A stretch of 13,527 nucleotides of DNA from Butyrivibrio sp. UBA3740 (GCA_002372465.1 DFGW01000008.1:1-13527), one strand, 5' to 3'; shown: positions 6,734 to 13,035, numbered from the stretch's first letter. A program made the numbers and translations. Notes: generated from the letters alone by a model not told the origin.

Positions 6734-7639
6734 TCATAATTCCCCCACACAGATCTTCAGCTTCCCATCATAGATATACACCGGAATCTCATCCTCAAAG
6801 CCGTAGATATAAACCATCATTGGTTCACCTTCAATATAGGTTGTAACCTTTTCTTTTTCCGGATCGATGATCCAGTACTCCCGGACGCCGGCGTCCATAT
6901 ACTTGTGCATCTTCTTGCCATAGTCGCGGGCTCGTGTGCTGGGGGATGTTATCTCTATCACCCAGTCCGGAGGCCCCATAATTCCATTGTCACATAGCCT
7001 TGAGTCATCACAGAGGACCACAATGTCAGGTCCCACCAGGGTATAATCATCTTCATCAAGATAGACATTGACGCCAACGTTGAACACTCTGCAATCACCG
7101 TTTCGGCTGCGGATGAAATCATCTATTATCCTGCCCAGGTTCTGGACCAAGATCTGATGTCCCATCTTGGGATATTCATTGATGATAAGATGACCATCAA
7201 TAAGCTCAATACGTCTGTCCTCTCCAATTTCGTCCAGCATCTGTACAGTGACATTTCCTCTATGACTAAGAGCAAGATTGCCATCGAATTTATCCATCGC
7301 ATCTGCTGATCCGGCCTCAGACTTTGCATAAGGCAGAGGTGCGTTATCCAGACCATGCTCCCTGCGATAGTTCTTTTCAAACTGAACCTGATCAACGCTT
7401 TCGTCAGGATGCTCCTGTATATATTTCAGGATTTCATCAACGTATGCCCTGACCCTTGAAAGCATCTCCTCATGAGACAAGACCTTATCCAGCTTCTCTA
7501 TTGTCAGATATGAAGGATTCCTGGTTTCACCTGTCATAATCTTGCTGACAGTCCCAACAGGCAGTTGCGCAAGGCAGGCAAGCTCAGCAGTCGTGAGTTT
7601 CAGAGCTTTCTTTCGCTTTTTAAGTTCTGAGATATCCAT
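6734..7639 (-). CDS. XRE-type helix-turn-helix fused to a Uma2 (DUF820) nuclease-fold domain
   Basis: This 301-residue protein joins two domains. Residues 1-57 form an XRE/Cro-type DNA-binding domain: TTAELACLAQLPVGTVSKIM (16-35) is the helix-turn-helix and NPSYLTIEKLDKVL the following helices. A charged linker (58-125) leads to a Uma2 domain with a PD-(D/E)XK-like core: RIELIDG (143-149, E145), H161, GPDIVVL (203-209, D205), PDWVIEITSPSTRARDYGKK (224-243, with E229 and lysines 242-243), then MHKYMDAGVREYWIIDP (244-260). All the usual Uma2 acidic and lysine positions seem present, so the domain may be active. Uma2 proteins are abundant in some bacteria and poorly understood; cleavage of nucleic acid is only inferred from the fold. 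GGAGG lies six bases before the ATG. It has its own promoter with a palindrome next to the -35, so self-regulation is plausible. Confidence 0.85.
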   Translation of the reverse strand: MDISELKKRKKALKLTTAELACLAQLPVGTVSKIMTGETRNPSYLTIEKLDKVLSHEEMLSRVRAYVDEILKYIQEHPDESVDQVQFEKNYRREHGLDNAPLPYAKSEAGSADAMDKFDGNLALSHRGNVTVQMLDEIGEDRRIELIDGHLIINEYPKMGHQILVQNLGRIIDDFIRSRNGDCRVFNVGVNVYLDEDDYTLVGPDIVVLCDDSRLCDNGIMGPPDWVIEITSPSTRARDYGKKMHKYMDAGVREYWIIDPEKEKVTTYIEGEPMMVYIYGFEDEIPVYIYDGKLKICVGEL

Positions 7640-7665
7640 TTAGCGCCTCCATTCTCCCCAATCTC

Positions 7666-7694
7666 ATTATAAAACCTGGGAAAAGAGACGTCAA
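7666..7694 (-). promoter_or_regulatory. Sigma-A promoter of the XRE-Uma2 gene
   Basis: The -35 box TTGACG (7689-7694) and -10 box TATAAT (7666-7671) are 17 bases apart. Transcription should begin near 7659, 20 bases before the ATG at 7639, leaving room for little more than the GGAGG ribosome site. A palindrome lies six bases upstream of the -35 box. Confidence 0.85.
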
Positions 7695-7700
7695 TAATTT

Positions 7701-7718
7701 TTACCCGTATTCGGGTAA
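7701..7718. promoter_or_regulatory. Palindrome TTACCCG-N4-CGGGTAA: operator or weak terminator
   Basis: Perfect 7-base arms flank a 4-base centre, between the stop of the ECF S-component gene (7720) and the -35 box of the XRE-Uma2 promoter. As a minus-strand RNA it would form a short hairpin, but AAAA rather than a U-run follows, so it is a poor terminator. A binding site for the XRE domain encoded just downstream fits the position, but this is inference. Confidence 0.5.
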
Positions 7719-7719
7719 T

Positions 7720-8277
7720 TCAGCTCTCCATTTTATTAAATATCTTATAGAGCCCGGCCTTATAGCAAAGGATGAGTGAACCTACAACTCCAAGAAGCGC
7801 CTGGGCTATCTCGTAAGGGAGCTTTATCATCGCATACTCAAAGGTGCTGTAAACATAGATCTTACCCAAGGTATAGCCAACTACCATGATCACGCCACCT
7901 ATCAGGGTTGCGACTAAAGATACCCCTATTCGCTGTTTGTAGCTCTTTACTATTCCGGAATGTACGATGCCGGAGATAACAAGTGCCTGAAGGCCATGAG
8001 TTACCAGGGAAACGAACATAGGAGCCGGATAGAACAGCAGATCACCGAGGAATGATCCCACTCCCCCGATAATAAAGGCGGAAAGCGGATCCAGCAAAAG
8101 AGCTGCTGTACATATAATAGTGTCGCACAGGTACAAATGCCCTCCGGGTACAGGTATTCCAAAGCTTGACACAGCTATATTTATAGCCATGAAAAGAGCT
8201 GTCAGTGTTATCCACTTTACATACCCCTTTGATCTGATAGACTCAGCGGTGCTTTTTGTTAAAACTGATGAACTCAT
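7720..8277 (-). CDS. ECF transporter substrate-binding (S) component, vitamin-type
   Basis: This 185-residue integral membrane protein resembles S components of energy-coupling factor transporters, in the COG4720/ECF-ribofla_trS group, which includes proteins assigned to thiamin-precursor or pyridoxine uptake. It has a short charged N-terminus and about six hydrophobic segments, near residues 22-41, 48-70, 68-88, 88-108, 117-137 and 153-173. The family-like stretch GIPVPGGHLYLCDTIICTAA (40-59) should form part of the substrate pocket. No EcfA ATPase or EcfT gene lies nearby, so it would share an energising module encoded elsewhere (group II ECF). The substrate cannot be told, and no riboswitch precedes the gene. 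The start is clear: GGGGAGGAG lies seven bases before the ATG. It is transcribed alone from its own promoter. Confidence 0.8.
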   Translation of the reverse strand: MSSSVLTKSTAESIRSKGYVKWITLTALFMAINIAVSSFGIPVPGGHLYLCDTIICTAALLLDPLSAFIIGGVGSFLGDLLFYPAPMFVSLVTHGLQALVISGIVHSGIVKSYKQRIGVSLVATLIGGVIMVVGYTLGKIYVYSTFEYAMIKLPYEIAQALLGVVGSLILCYKAGLYKIFNKMES

Positions 8278-8320
8278 AATATTACTCCTCCCCTACGCAT
8301 GCTGCATATTTATACAGTTG

Positions 8321-8349
8321 ATAATATGCCCCCACGCACCTTTGGTCAA
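8321..8349 (-). promoter_or_regulatory. Sigma-A promoter of the ECF S-component gene
   Basis: The -35 box TTGACC (8344-8349) and -10 box TATTAT (8321-8326) are 17 bases apart, with an expected start near 8314. The 37-base leader holds only the GGGGAGGAG ribosome site and is too short for a thiamin, riboflavin or preQ1 riboswitch. Confidence 0.78.
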
Positions 8350-8401
8350 TACCATTGATGATAGATATTTCTTATCAATAGCGATAATTTTAGAATAATA
8401 C

Positions 8402-8432
8402 AAAAGACTCCTTCCCGCAGGAAAGAGCCTTT
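8402..8432 (-). terminator. Terminator of the exonuclease gene
   Basis: A 13-bp stem (8403-8415 with 8420-8432, two G-U pairs in the minus-strand RNA) encloses a 4-base loop just after the exonuclease stop codon at 8440. The 3' tail is T-rich but broken (TTTTGTATTATT), so it may be moderate in strength. It separates the exonuclease from the ECF promoter. Confidence 0.75.
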
Positions 8433-8439
8433 AAAACAT

Positions 8440-9138
8440 TTATAATCTTGCACATTCATAGGCTTCTATCTCGTGCCCCAAAAGTTCCATTATCTTAAGC
8501 TCATCCACAGCATCAAGAACTGCGTTGTGGACTTCGCTATAGCGGACATTCCCTGTAAGCATGCGCATTATGGACTCAACGCCATAGTCCCGTTTAAGAC
8601 GCCCTGTCTTGCAGCACTCGGCAGACGCAGGAATTGCACTGTTGTACTGCCTGTATGCTGCCAGTCGCATGATGTCGTACCATTCATAGTCCGCCAGCTC
8701 CGGCAGATGCCCTACGTCGAACTTGCCATTATAAGCAAATATCCTGGAAATCCCGTATCCATCAAGATACTGTCTGACGGCTTCTATGACGGTATCCCTC
8801 TCAGCTTCAAAGGGTCTGTCCTTACATTTATACATAACGCCGGAAAAATATCCTCCCACGCGGCATTCAGGCTCTATAACATAATAACGCCTGTCAAGGC
8901 ACTTAAAGCTCTTTTGATCTGCGATAGCAACACCCACTGACATCACCTCATCATGCCAGTTGGTCTCCGTATCGATCACAGCAATCCTGCCGCCGACTTT
9001 AACCTGCTCAACGCAGGTAGAACAAGCCGCACCAGGCTCTTTTGACCGTTCACCCGGTGTCTTCACCGTCCGGGAAGAGCTCTTTTCAGCCCCGTTCTTA
9101 ATCATATTCAAAAAATCAAGTGAACCATTTTGGTGCAT
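8440..9138 (-). CDS. DEDDh-type 3'-5' exonuclease-fold protein
   Basis: This 232-residue protein has the RNase T/DnaQ-like exonuclease fold, a two-metal enzyme class that removes nucleotides from 3' ends of DNA or RNA. The motifs are AVIDTETNW (53-61) with D56 and E58, FAYNGKFDVGHL (135-146) with D141, and YSEVHNAVLDAVDE (200-213) with H204 and D209. These fill all DEDDh positions, so it should be active. The first 50 residues precede the fold, look disordered and contain CSTC (39-42). It lacks the polymerase or BRCT partners of DnaQ-family repair enzymes, so its substrate is unknown. The start at 9138 has AGAGGA nine bases upstream. It follows hicB by 44 bases without a clear promoter, so it may be read through from the hic promoter. 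A terminator follows the gene. Confidence 0.82.
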   Translation of the reverse strand: MHQNGSLDFLNMIKNGAEKSSSRTVKTPGERSKEPGAACSTCVEQVKVGGRIAVIDTETNWHDEVMSVGVAIADQKSFKCLDRRYYVIEPECRVGGYFSGVMYKCKDRPFEAERDTVIEAVRQYLDGYGISRIFAYNGKFDVGHLPELADYEWYDIMRLAAYRQYNSAIPASAECCKTGRLKRDYGVESIMRMLTGNVRYSEVHNAVLDAVDELKIMELLGHEIEAYECARL

Positions 9139-9182
9139 TTGCGTCGTTCCTCTTTCCAGGCATCTACAGTAGAAAGTGTTTT

Positions 9183-9521
9183 TTAATCCATTACATAAGC
9201 TCGTATTGCTTTTTCGACAATCGAATTTATTGTACCATGTTCTTCAGTTGCTCTACGAGCTATCTTCTGATGCAATTCCGGGCTTATTCTGACATTGAAT
9301 CTACCCTTATATGTCTTTTCCGGCTCTTTCCCATTATCAGAACAAAACTGCAAATAATCGTCAACTGCAGCCCTGAACTCCTTCTCAATTCCTTTTACCG
9401 AATCGCTTTCGAATGTAACTAAATCATTTATTCCTTCTATTTTCCCAAATAAAGACATGCTGTCAGCATCAAAAGAAACACTGGTATAATATCCCTTATA
9501 TTCCAATATTCCACTCTTCAT
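9183..9521 (-). CDS. hicB: HicB-family antitoxin with ribbon-helix-helix C-terminus
   Basis: This 112-residue protein matches the larger HicB antitoxins. It has an N-terminal partly degraded RNase H-like fold: LEYKGYYTSVSFDADSMSLF (6-25), GKIEGINDLVTFE and EFRAAVDDYLQFCSDNGKEP. Next is the KGRFNVRISPELHQKIARRA stretch and a final helix, forming a ribbon-helix-helix DNA-binding domain. The family role is to bind and block HicA, and to repress the hic promoter. Here it starts three bases after the hicA stop; its ribosome site, AAGGA, lies within the end of hicA. The protein looks complete and shows no decay, in contrast to the truncated toxin. A palindromic operator candidate lies at the shared promoter. 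Confidence 0.9.
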   Translation of the reverse strand: MKSGILEYKGYYTSVSFDADSMSLFGKIEGINDLVTFESDSVKGIEKEFRAAVDDYLQFCSDNGKEPEKTYKGRFNVRISPELHQKIARRATEEHGTINSIVEKAIRAYVMD

Positions 9522-9524
9522 ATA

Positions 9525-9710
9525 TCACCATTCCTTTCGCAAGATTACAAAACCATCTCTCATCCTGATAAACATAACCCGAGATCCTGAGGTTTTTCCT
9601 TTTGTCGATTCGCAAAACCCAAGTTTTTTTCGTAAAGCTCTTGCCTCACTATATGTGTAATCCTTAGGCAATGATTTAAGTCTTATTACTGCTTTATTAA
9701 ATTGATTCAT
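9525..9710 (-). CDS. hicA: HicA-family toxin, C-terminally truncated
   Basis: This 61-residue protein is the N-terminal part of a HicA-type mRNA interferase of the subfamily with an SGSRV motif. It shows NKAVIRLKSLPKDYTYSEAR (4-23), the helix LRKKLGF, then GKTSGSRVMFIRMRDGFVIL. Full-length relatives, as I recall them, continue with a histidine-proline motif (HKPHP-like) and a C-terminal helix of some 20-25 residues. Here that part is missing: the protein ends ILRKEW and hicB begins three bases after the stop, so the sequence has been deleted rather than frameshifted out of view. The toxin is therefore probably inactive, although the junction keeps a good ribosome site for hicB. I take the ATG at 9710; a GTG lies directly before it. 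No strong ribosome site is visible, but the promoter is excellent. Confidence 0.75.
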   Translation of the reverse strand: MNQFNKAVIRLKSLPKDYTYSEARALRKKLGFCESTKGKTSGSRVMFIRMRDGFVILRKEW

Positions 9711-9720
9711 CACACATTGT

Positions 9721-9735
9721 CACTAAATTTTAGTG
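9721..9735. promoter_or_regulatory. Perfect palindrome CACTAAA-T-TTTAGTG: probable HicB operator
   Basis: Two 7-base arms meet at one central base. The element overlaps the downstream end of the -10 box and the expected start point (near 9726), 11 bases before the hicA start codon. A bound ribbon-helix-helix dimer here would block transcription, as known for HicB and other antitoxins. Confidence 0.7.
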
Positions 9736-9761
9736 CCCTTTCATTATATAATATAGTTATA
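9733..9761 (-). promoter_or_regulatory. Sigma-A promoter of the hicA-hicB operon
   Basis: The -35 box TTGATA (9756-9761) and a perfect -10 box TATAAT (9733-9738) are 17 bases apart. Transcription should begin near 9726, only about 16 bases before the hicA ATG. Confidence 0.85.
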
Positions 9762-10014
9762 GGGATATCAAATCGAGTCTAAGAAAGACAATCCACCAAA
9801 CACGCAGAGAACACAGATGCCTTACAGGTCCCGGGCTCCAACAGATGAGGAAAAGACAGTAAGTCCGGAGGTCTGCAGGCAGAAGAATGCGCAAGAAGCT
9901 TGTCGTACATTCCACAAAAAACGACAAAAGCGCGCAAGCACCAAAGAAACAAGACATTCTCTGCATGTTTAGTGTTTGGAAGATTCGCTGATGTCTGAAG
10001 CGACATTAGCGAGT
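9762..10014. other. About 250 bp with no intact gene, probably decayed coding sequence
   Basis: This purine-rich (plus strand) stretch between the hic promoter and repeat copy B holds no gene I can support. Plus-strand frames give coding-like runs that break at stops, such as SLRKTIHQTRREHRC from about 9777, and MRKKLVVHSTKNDKSAQAPK from about 9888. The two minus-strand frames here (9757-9966 and 9779-10006) are rich in Cys, Leu and Phe, have no ribosome site and look like shadows. The best guess is an old gene broken by frameshifts whose 3' end is repeat copy B. Confidence 0.4.
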
Positions 10015-10147
10015 GCCAAAACGGCTGATAGATGAAGTTTCATATCCAACGAAAACAAAATTAGCACAGGAAATATTACCTGTAAATAGGTTTGGACCAA
10101 TCTTAAGAATTTCTGCTGCTAATCTTAAGAAAGTCTTAAGAAATTAA
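10015..10147 (+). repeat. 130-bp dispersed repeat, copy B (remnant of a coding 3' end?)
   Basis: This is the second copy of the element at 5604-5733, sharing a 36-base identical block (10098-10133) and a plus-strand frame ending ISAANLKKVLRN and a stop at 10145-10147. The preceding residues read KTKLAQEILPVNRFGPILR. A stop at 10007-10009 closes the frame just upstream, so only 44 codons remain. As with copy A, it sits just beyond the hairpin terminator of a minus-strand gene and faces it tail to tail. The source gene is not recognised. Confidence 0.6.
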
Positions 10148-10160
10148 CTGAATTGCGCAC

Positions 10161-10198
10161 AAAGAAAGACTGCATGGTGCACAATACACCACGCAGTC
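10161..10198 (-). terminator. Terminator of the zinc-ribbon/PH-domain operon
   Basis: A 12-bp stem (10168-10179 with 10187-10198, one pair G-U on the minus strand) with a 7-base loop is followed by TTTCTTTG on the minus strand. It ends 29 bases after the PH-domain gene's stop. The interrupted T-run suggests moderate efficiency. Confidence 0.75.
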
Positions 10199-10227
10199 CT
10201 CACAGATCAATTTTACTAAATCAATTA

Positions 10228-10686
10228 TCAATCGAAATGTCCGTCAAGCTCGTCCATAGCATCCACATCATGGATGTCTCCGGCGCCAAATCCGATATTC
10301 TGCATGCTCACGGTCCTGCGGCGAAGCCTTGCTGCTTCTGAAGCCTGCAGAAGGAAGTCCTTTATCTCCTTGCCGTGCTTGATATTCTTCATGACGATGG
10401 TCCTGTCAGTTACATCAGAAGTATAAAGAACTATCGTAGAAAGCCCGGCCATTCTCTGAAGGAGAGTACTTGTGACCTCCACGTCACTGATCTTATACAT
10501 ATAGCAGTCGTTCTCACGGACTGTAAAGAATCCCTTTATGATGGTGAAGTCATTTTCTCTTATCTCATACCTGGTAAAGGTCCATGGAAGTCCGAACAGG
10601 AGCCATCTGCTGCGCTCGCTGTATTTAAGGTCGCCCTTGGATCTCTGGGACTCTTCATACTGATCTTTATTAGCTACTTTCGCCAT
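10228..10686 (-). CDS. Small bacterial PH-domain (bPH_2/YdbT-like) protein
   Basis: This 152-residue protein carries a bacterial pleckstrin-homology-like domain (bPH_2 family). About 30 polar residues lead to LFGLPWTFTRYEIRENDFTI (30-49), KGFFTVRENDCYMYKISDVE (51-70), then STLLQRMAGLSTIVLYTSDV and IKHGKEIKDFLLQA, which follow the strand order and closing helix of the family. Unlike YdbS/YdbT it has no membrane segment, so it should be cytoplasmic or tethered by a partner. The acidic tail (GAGDIHDVDAMDELDGHFD) looks disordered. GGAGG lies six bases before the ATG. It starts 35 bases after the zinc-ribbon membrane protein and shares its promoter, which suggests the two act together. Their function is unknown. 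Confidence 0.75.
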   Translation of the reverse strand: MAKVANKDQYEESQRSKGDLKYSERSRWLLFGLPWTFTRYEIRENDFTIIKGFFTVRENDCYMYKISDVEVTSTLLQRMAGLSTIVLYTSDVTDRTIVMKNIKHGKEIKDFLLQASEAARLRRRTVSMQNIGFGAGDIHDVDAMDELDGHFD

Positions 10687-10721
10687 GAAATGCCTCCATT
10701 TCTGTATTCACGTCAGGTCTC

Positions 10722-11318
10722 TTACTTAAGAAATCCGATTGAACCGATTATAGGAAGATCCTTAGCCTTGCCCTGGAATACCTGAACCATAGCAATGATC
10801 TCAACCACACAGATGATGACAATAAGAACACCTGATATGATCCAACCAAGGAAAGGAATAATTGCAGGGATAAGAGCAAGAAGTGCAGCAATCTCAAGTC
10901 TCAATGCATTTTTGAAGTGGAACCTGTAAAATGCAGAATCCTTAATGTAGATACCTGCTACAAGACCTGCAATAATACCGAAGACATAAGGGATAATAGC
11001 CAAAAGCTTGTTGTCTGCGATATCTCTTGGATCAAATTCTGCTGTGTGATCTGAAGGATCATACTTAGGATATGGCTGATACTGAACAGGAGCCTGTCCC
11101 ATAGGCTGCTGCTGGAATCCACCCTGCTGCTGTCCCTGGAAACCGGGAGCTGGCTGTGGTACGGGCTGTGGAGCAGGCGCAGCTGCCTGCGCATTAGCAT
11201 CGGAAGCAGGTGTAGGTGCTGCTGCCTCAGCATCTTTGTTTACAAGTGGACTTCCACAGTTATTGCAAAAAACTGCATCATCTGGAACCTGAGTTCCGCA
11301 ACTGGAACAAATTTTCAT
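10722..11318 (-). CDS. Zinc-ribbon membrane protein (DUF4870/Tic20-like C-terminus)
   Basis: This 198-residue protein has three parts. An N-terminal zinc ribbon binds one metal through CSSC (4-7) and CNNC (18-21). A long Ala/Pro/Gln-rich linker (30-90) looks disordered. The C-terminal membrane region, with hydrophobic segments near 105-125, 139-157 and 158-180, resembles small DUF4870/Tic20-like domains, including the RFHFKNALR loop (132-140) typical of that group. Such proteins are common in Firmicutes and their role is not established. The reading frame extends upstream to a TTG at 11333, but the ATG at 11318 has GGAGGT about seven bases upstream and begins directly with the zinc ribbon, so I use it. 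It heads a two-gene operon with the PH-domain gene and has its own promoter. Confidence 0.82.
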   Translation of the reverse strand: MKICSSCGTQVPDDAVFCNNCGSPLVNKDAEAAAPTPASDANAQAAAPAPQPVPQPAPGFQGQQQGGFQQQPMGQAPVQYQPYPKYDPSDHTAEFDPRDIADNKLLAIIPYVFGIIAGLVAGIYIKDSAFYRFHFKNALRLEIAALLALIPAIIPFLGWIISGVLIVIICVVEIIAMVQVFQGKAKDLPIIGSIGFLK

Positions 11319-11358
11319 ATTATTTACCTCCAACCTATCAAATTATCATACTTTATCC

Positions 11359-11387
11359 ATTTTACATTCATAGATTGACACTGTCAA
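11359..11387 (-). promoter_or_regulatory. Sigma-A promoter of the zinc-ribbon/PH operon, with palindrome at -35
   Basis: A perfect -35 box TTGACA (11382-11387) and -10 box TAAAAT (11359-11364) are 17 bases apart; the start is expected near 11352. A 13-base palindrome, TTGACA-C-TGTCAA (11375-11387), includes the -35 box and could bind a repressor. The promoter begins four bases after the uxuB stop codon, and no terminator separates the two, so uxu transcripts may read through. Confidence 0.75.
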
Positions 11388-11390
11388 AGA

Positions 11391-13004
11391 TTAACAGTAT
11401 CTCCGGAGCGTTTTTCTGATGGCACCGGCTCCGCCGATAAGCTCCATAAAGTAATCAATAACAAGGTCTGAAAGCCCTACCTTTTCAAGGTCTACTCCGA
11501 AAATCCCCTCGTCCTGTAAAAGAGGAAGTACCTTTGCCTTAACCTTCTCCCTGTCTGTCTCACCAAGCTCAATTCCGGCAACAAACCCCTTAGCCTTCTC
11601 TAAAAGCGGATCAGAGCTCTGCTCAAAGGTCTTGCCCTCATCATCAACTCCCATGAGATAGCGAAGCCATCCGGCATGTACCAGTGGAATGAACTTAAGG
11701 TCCTTTGCATCAAGCTTATCTGAAGCAGCATAAGCCTTGATAGTCTCACCAAATCTGATAGGGAGCTTCTGAGAGGTATCTGTAGCGATACGCTGTGGTG
11801 TATCCGGCATAAATACGTTAGGTATCCTCACATTGACAACTGTATCAATGAATTCCTGCGGACTAATAACGCCGGGATCTGTAACTACCGGGAGCCCTTC
11901 AACGTAGCCTATGTTCTTCACAAGCCTTACCAGGTTCTCGTCCTTCATCTCGTCAGAGATCTTGGTATAGCCCAGGATACAGCCATATACAGCCAGCGCG
12001 GTATGAAGCGGATTGAGGCAAGTGCAGACCTTCATTCTCTCCACCTTGTCCACAGTCTCTTTGTCGGTAAAGATCACGCCAACCTTATCAAGAGCAGGTC
12101 TTCCGTTAGGGAATTTATCCTCAATTACCAGATACTCGCTCTCCTCAGCATTTACAAAAGGTGCGACATAGGTATTCTTGGAGGTCACAACAGGCTCCAG
12201 CTCCTCCACTCCGTCCTTTTTAAGTATCTCATTGACAGACTCGTCGGGTCTTGGTGTGATCTTGTCAATCATTGACCAGGGGAAGCTAACCTTGGACTCA
12301 TCATCGATGTAGGCTGCAAACCCGGCATCTGCCTTGCCTCCGGCTACCCATTCCCTGGCAAAAGAGCTTACGGCTGCATATAATTTATCGCCGTTATGTG
12401 AGCAGTTATCGGTGCTGACCATTGCTATGGGCCTTCCGCCTGCCTTGTATCTTACATACAATAAAGCTGCTACCTTTCCGATATAGCTCTTTGGCTTCTC
12501 AGGACCATTGGCAAAATCCTCCTTAACTGCAGGGAGAGTTTCACCGGCTGCATTTACCAGGCTATAGCCCTTTTCTGTGATTGTGAAAGTAGCAAGCTGA
12601 AGTGAATCAGCGGTAAATATCTCTTTTAACCTGTTAAACTCAGCATCATTCTCAGAGTCCAGAATGCAGGATTCCGCAATGCTCTCGATCACTGACTTCT
12701 CAACAGACCCGTCAGCCTTGAGGGTAACAAGGATTGACAGGTTGTCATGGGGACGATACATCTTTTCAATGATCTCGTAGTCGAATCCCTCTACCACTGT
12801 AAGGCCTCTTTCCTCTATGCCCTGTTCAAGCATCTTTTGTGAAAGGTTAGCCTGAAAGGCCCTGAATATATTGCCGGCTCCAAAGTGCACCCACTGAGGA
12901 TTTGCCTTGGTCTCAGCAATCATTTTCTGTGTATCGAAGGTTGGGATGAAGTATCCCTTTTCCTTCCATTCGCTTGTTTTTACTGACTGTGCATCTAATC
13001 TCAT
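11391..13004 (-). CDS. uxuB: D-mannonate oxidoreductase (fructuronate reductase)
   Basis: This 537-residue enzyme reduces D-fructuronate to D-mannonate with NADH (EC 1.1.1.57), the second step of glucuronate breakdown after isomerisation. It belongs to the polyol-specific long-chain dehydrogenases (mannitol dehydrogenase family): an N-terminal Rossmann domain with VHFGAGNIFRAF (39-50), STDNCSHNGD (197-206), FPWSMIDKITPRP (240-252), and a C-terminal helical domain with RMKVCTCLNPLHTALA (322-337). There, K324, N330 and H333 are the expected catalytic residues. Length matches the family. GGAG lies eight bases before the ATG. It follows uxuA by 31 bases, which supports the uxuB call over mannitol or altronate dehydrogenase. 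Its product is the substrate of UxuA. The operon promoter and its regulator lie outside the window. Confidence 0.93.
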   Translation of the reverse strand: MRLDAQSVKTSEWKEKGYFIPTFDTQKMIAETKANPQWVHFGAGNIFRAFQANLSQKMLEQGIEERGLTVVEGFDYEIIEKMYRPHDNLSILVTLKADGSVEKSVIESIAESCILDSENDAEFNRLKEIFTADSLQLATFTITEKGYSLVNAAGETLPAVKEDFANGPEKPKSYIGKVAALLYVRYKAGGRPIAMVSTDNCSHNGDKLYAAVSSFAREWVAGGKADAGFAAYIDDESKVSFPWSMIDKITPRPDESVNEILKKDGVEELEPVVTSKNTYVAPFVNAEESEYLVIEDKFPNGRPALDKVGVIFTDKETVDKVERMKVCTCLNPLHTALAVYGCILGYTKISDEMKDENLVRLVKNIGYVEGLPVVTDPGVISPQEFIDTVVNVRIPNVFMPDTPQRIATDTSQKLPIRFGETIKAYAASDKLDAKDLKFIPLVHAGWLRYLMGVDDEGKTFEQSSDPLLEKAKGFVAGIELGETDREKVKAKVLPLLQDEGIFGVDLEKVGLSDLVIDYFMELIGGAGAIRKTLRRYC

Positions 13005-13035
13005 CTCTTATTCTCCAATCTTCTTCATCAAAGAC

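Noticed and set aside
8278..8400. Possible vitamin riboswitch upstream of the ECF S component
   Set aside because: The promoter lies at 8321-8349, leaving a 37-base leader with no room for a thiamin, FMN or preQ1 aptamer, and no conserved aptamer core is visible.
9757..10006. Two overlapping minus-strand frames (69 and 75 codons) as small membrane proteins
   Set aside because: They have Cys/Leu/Phe-rich, unconserved-looking products and no ribosome site, and they arise from the purine skew of the other strand.
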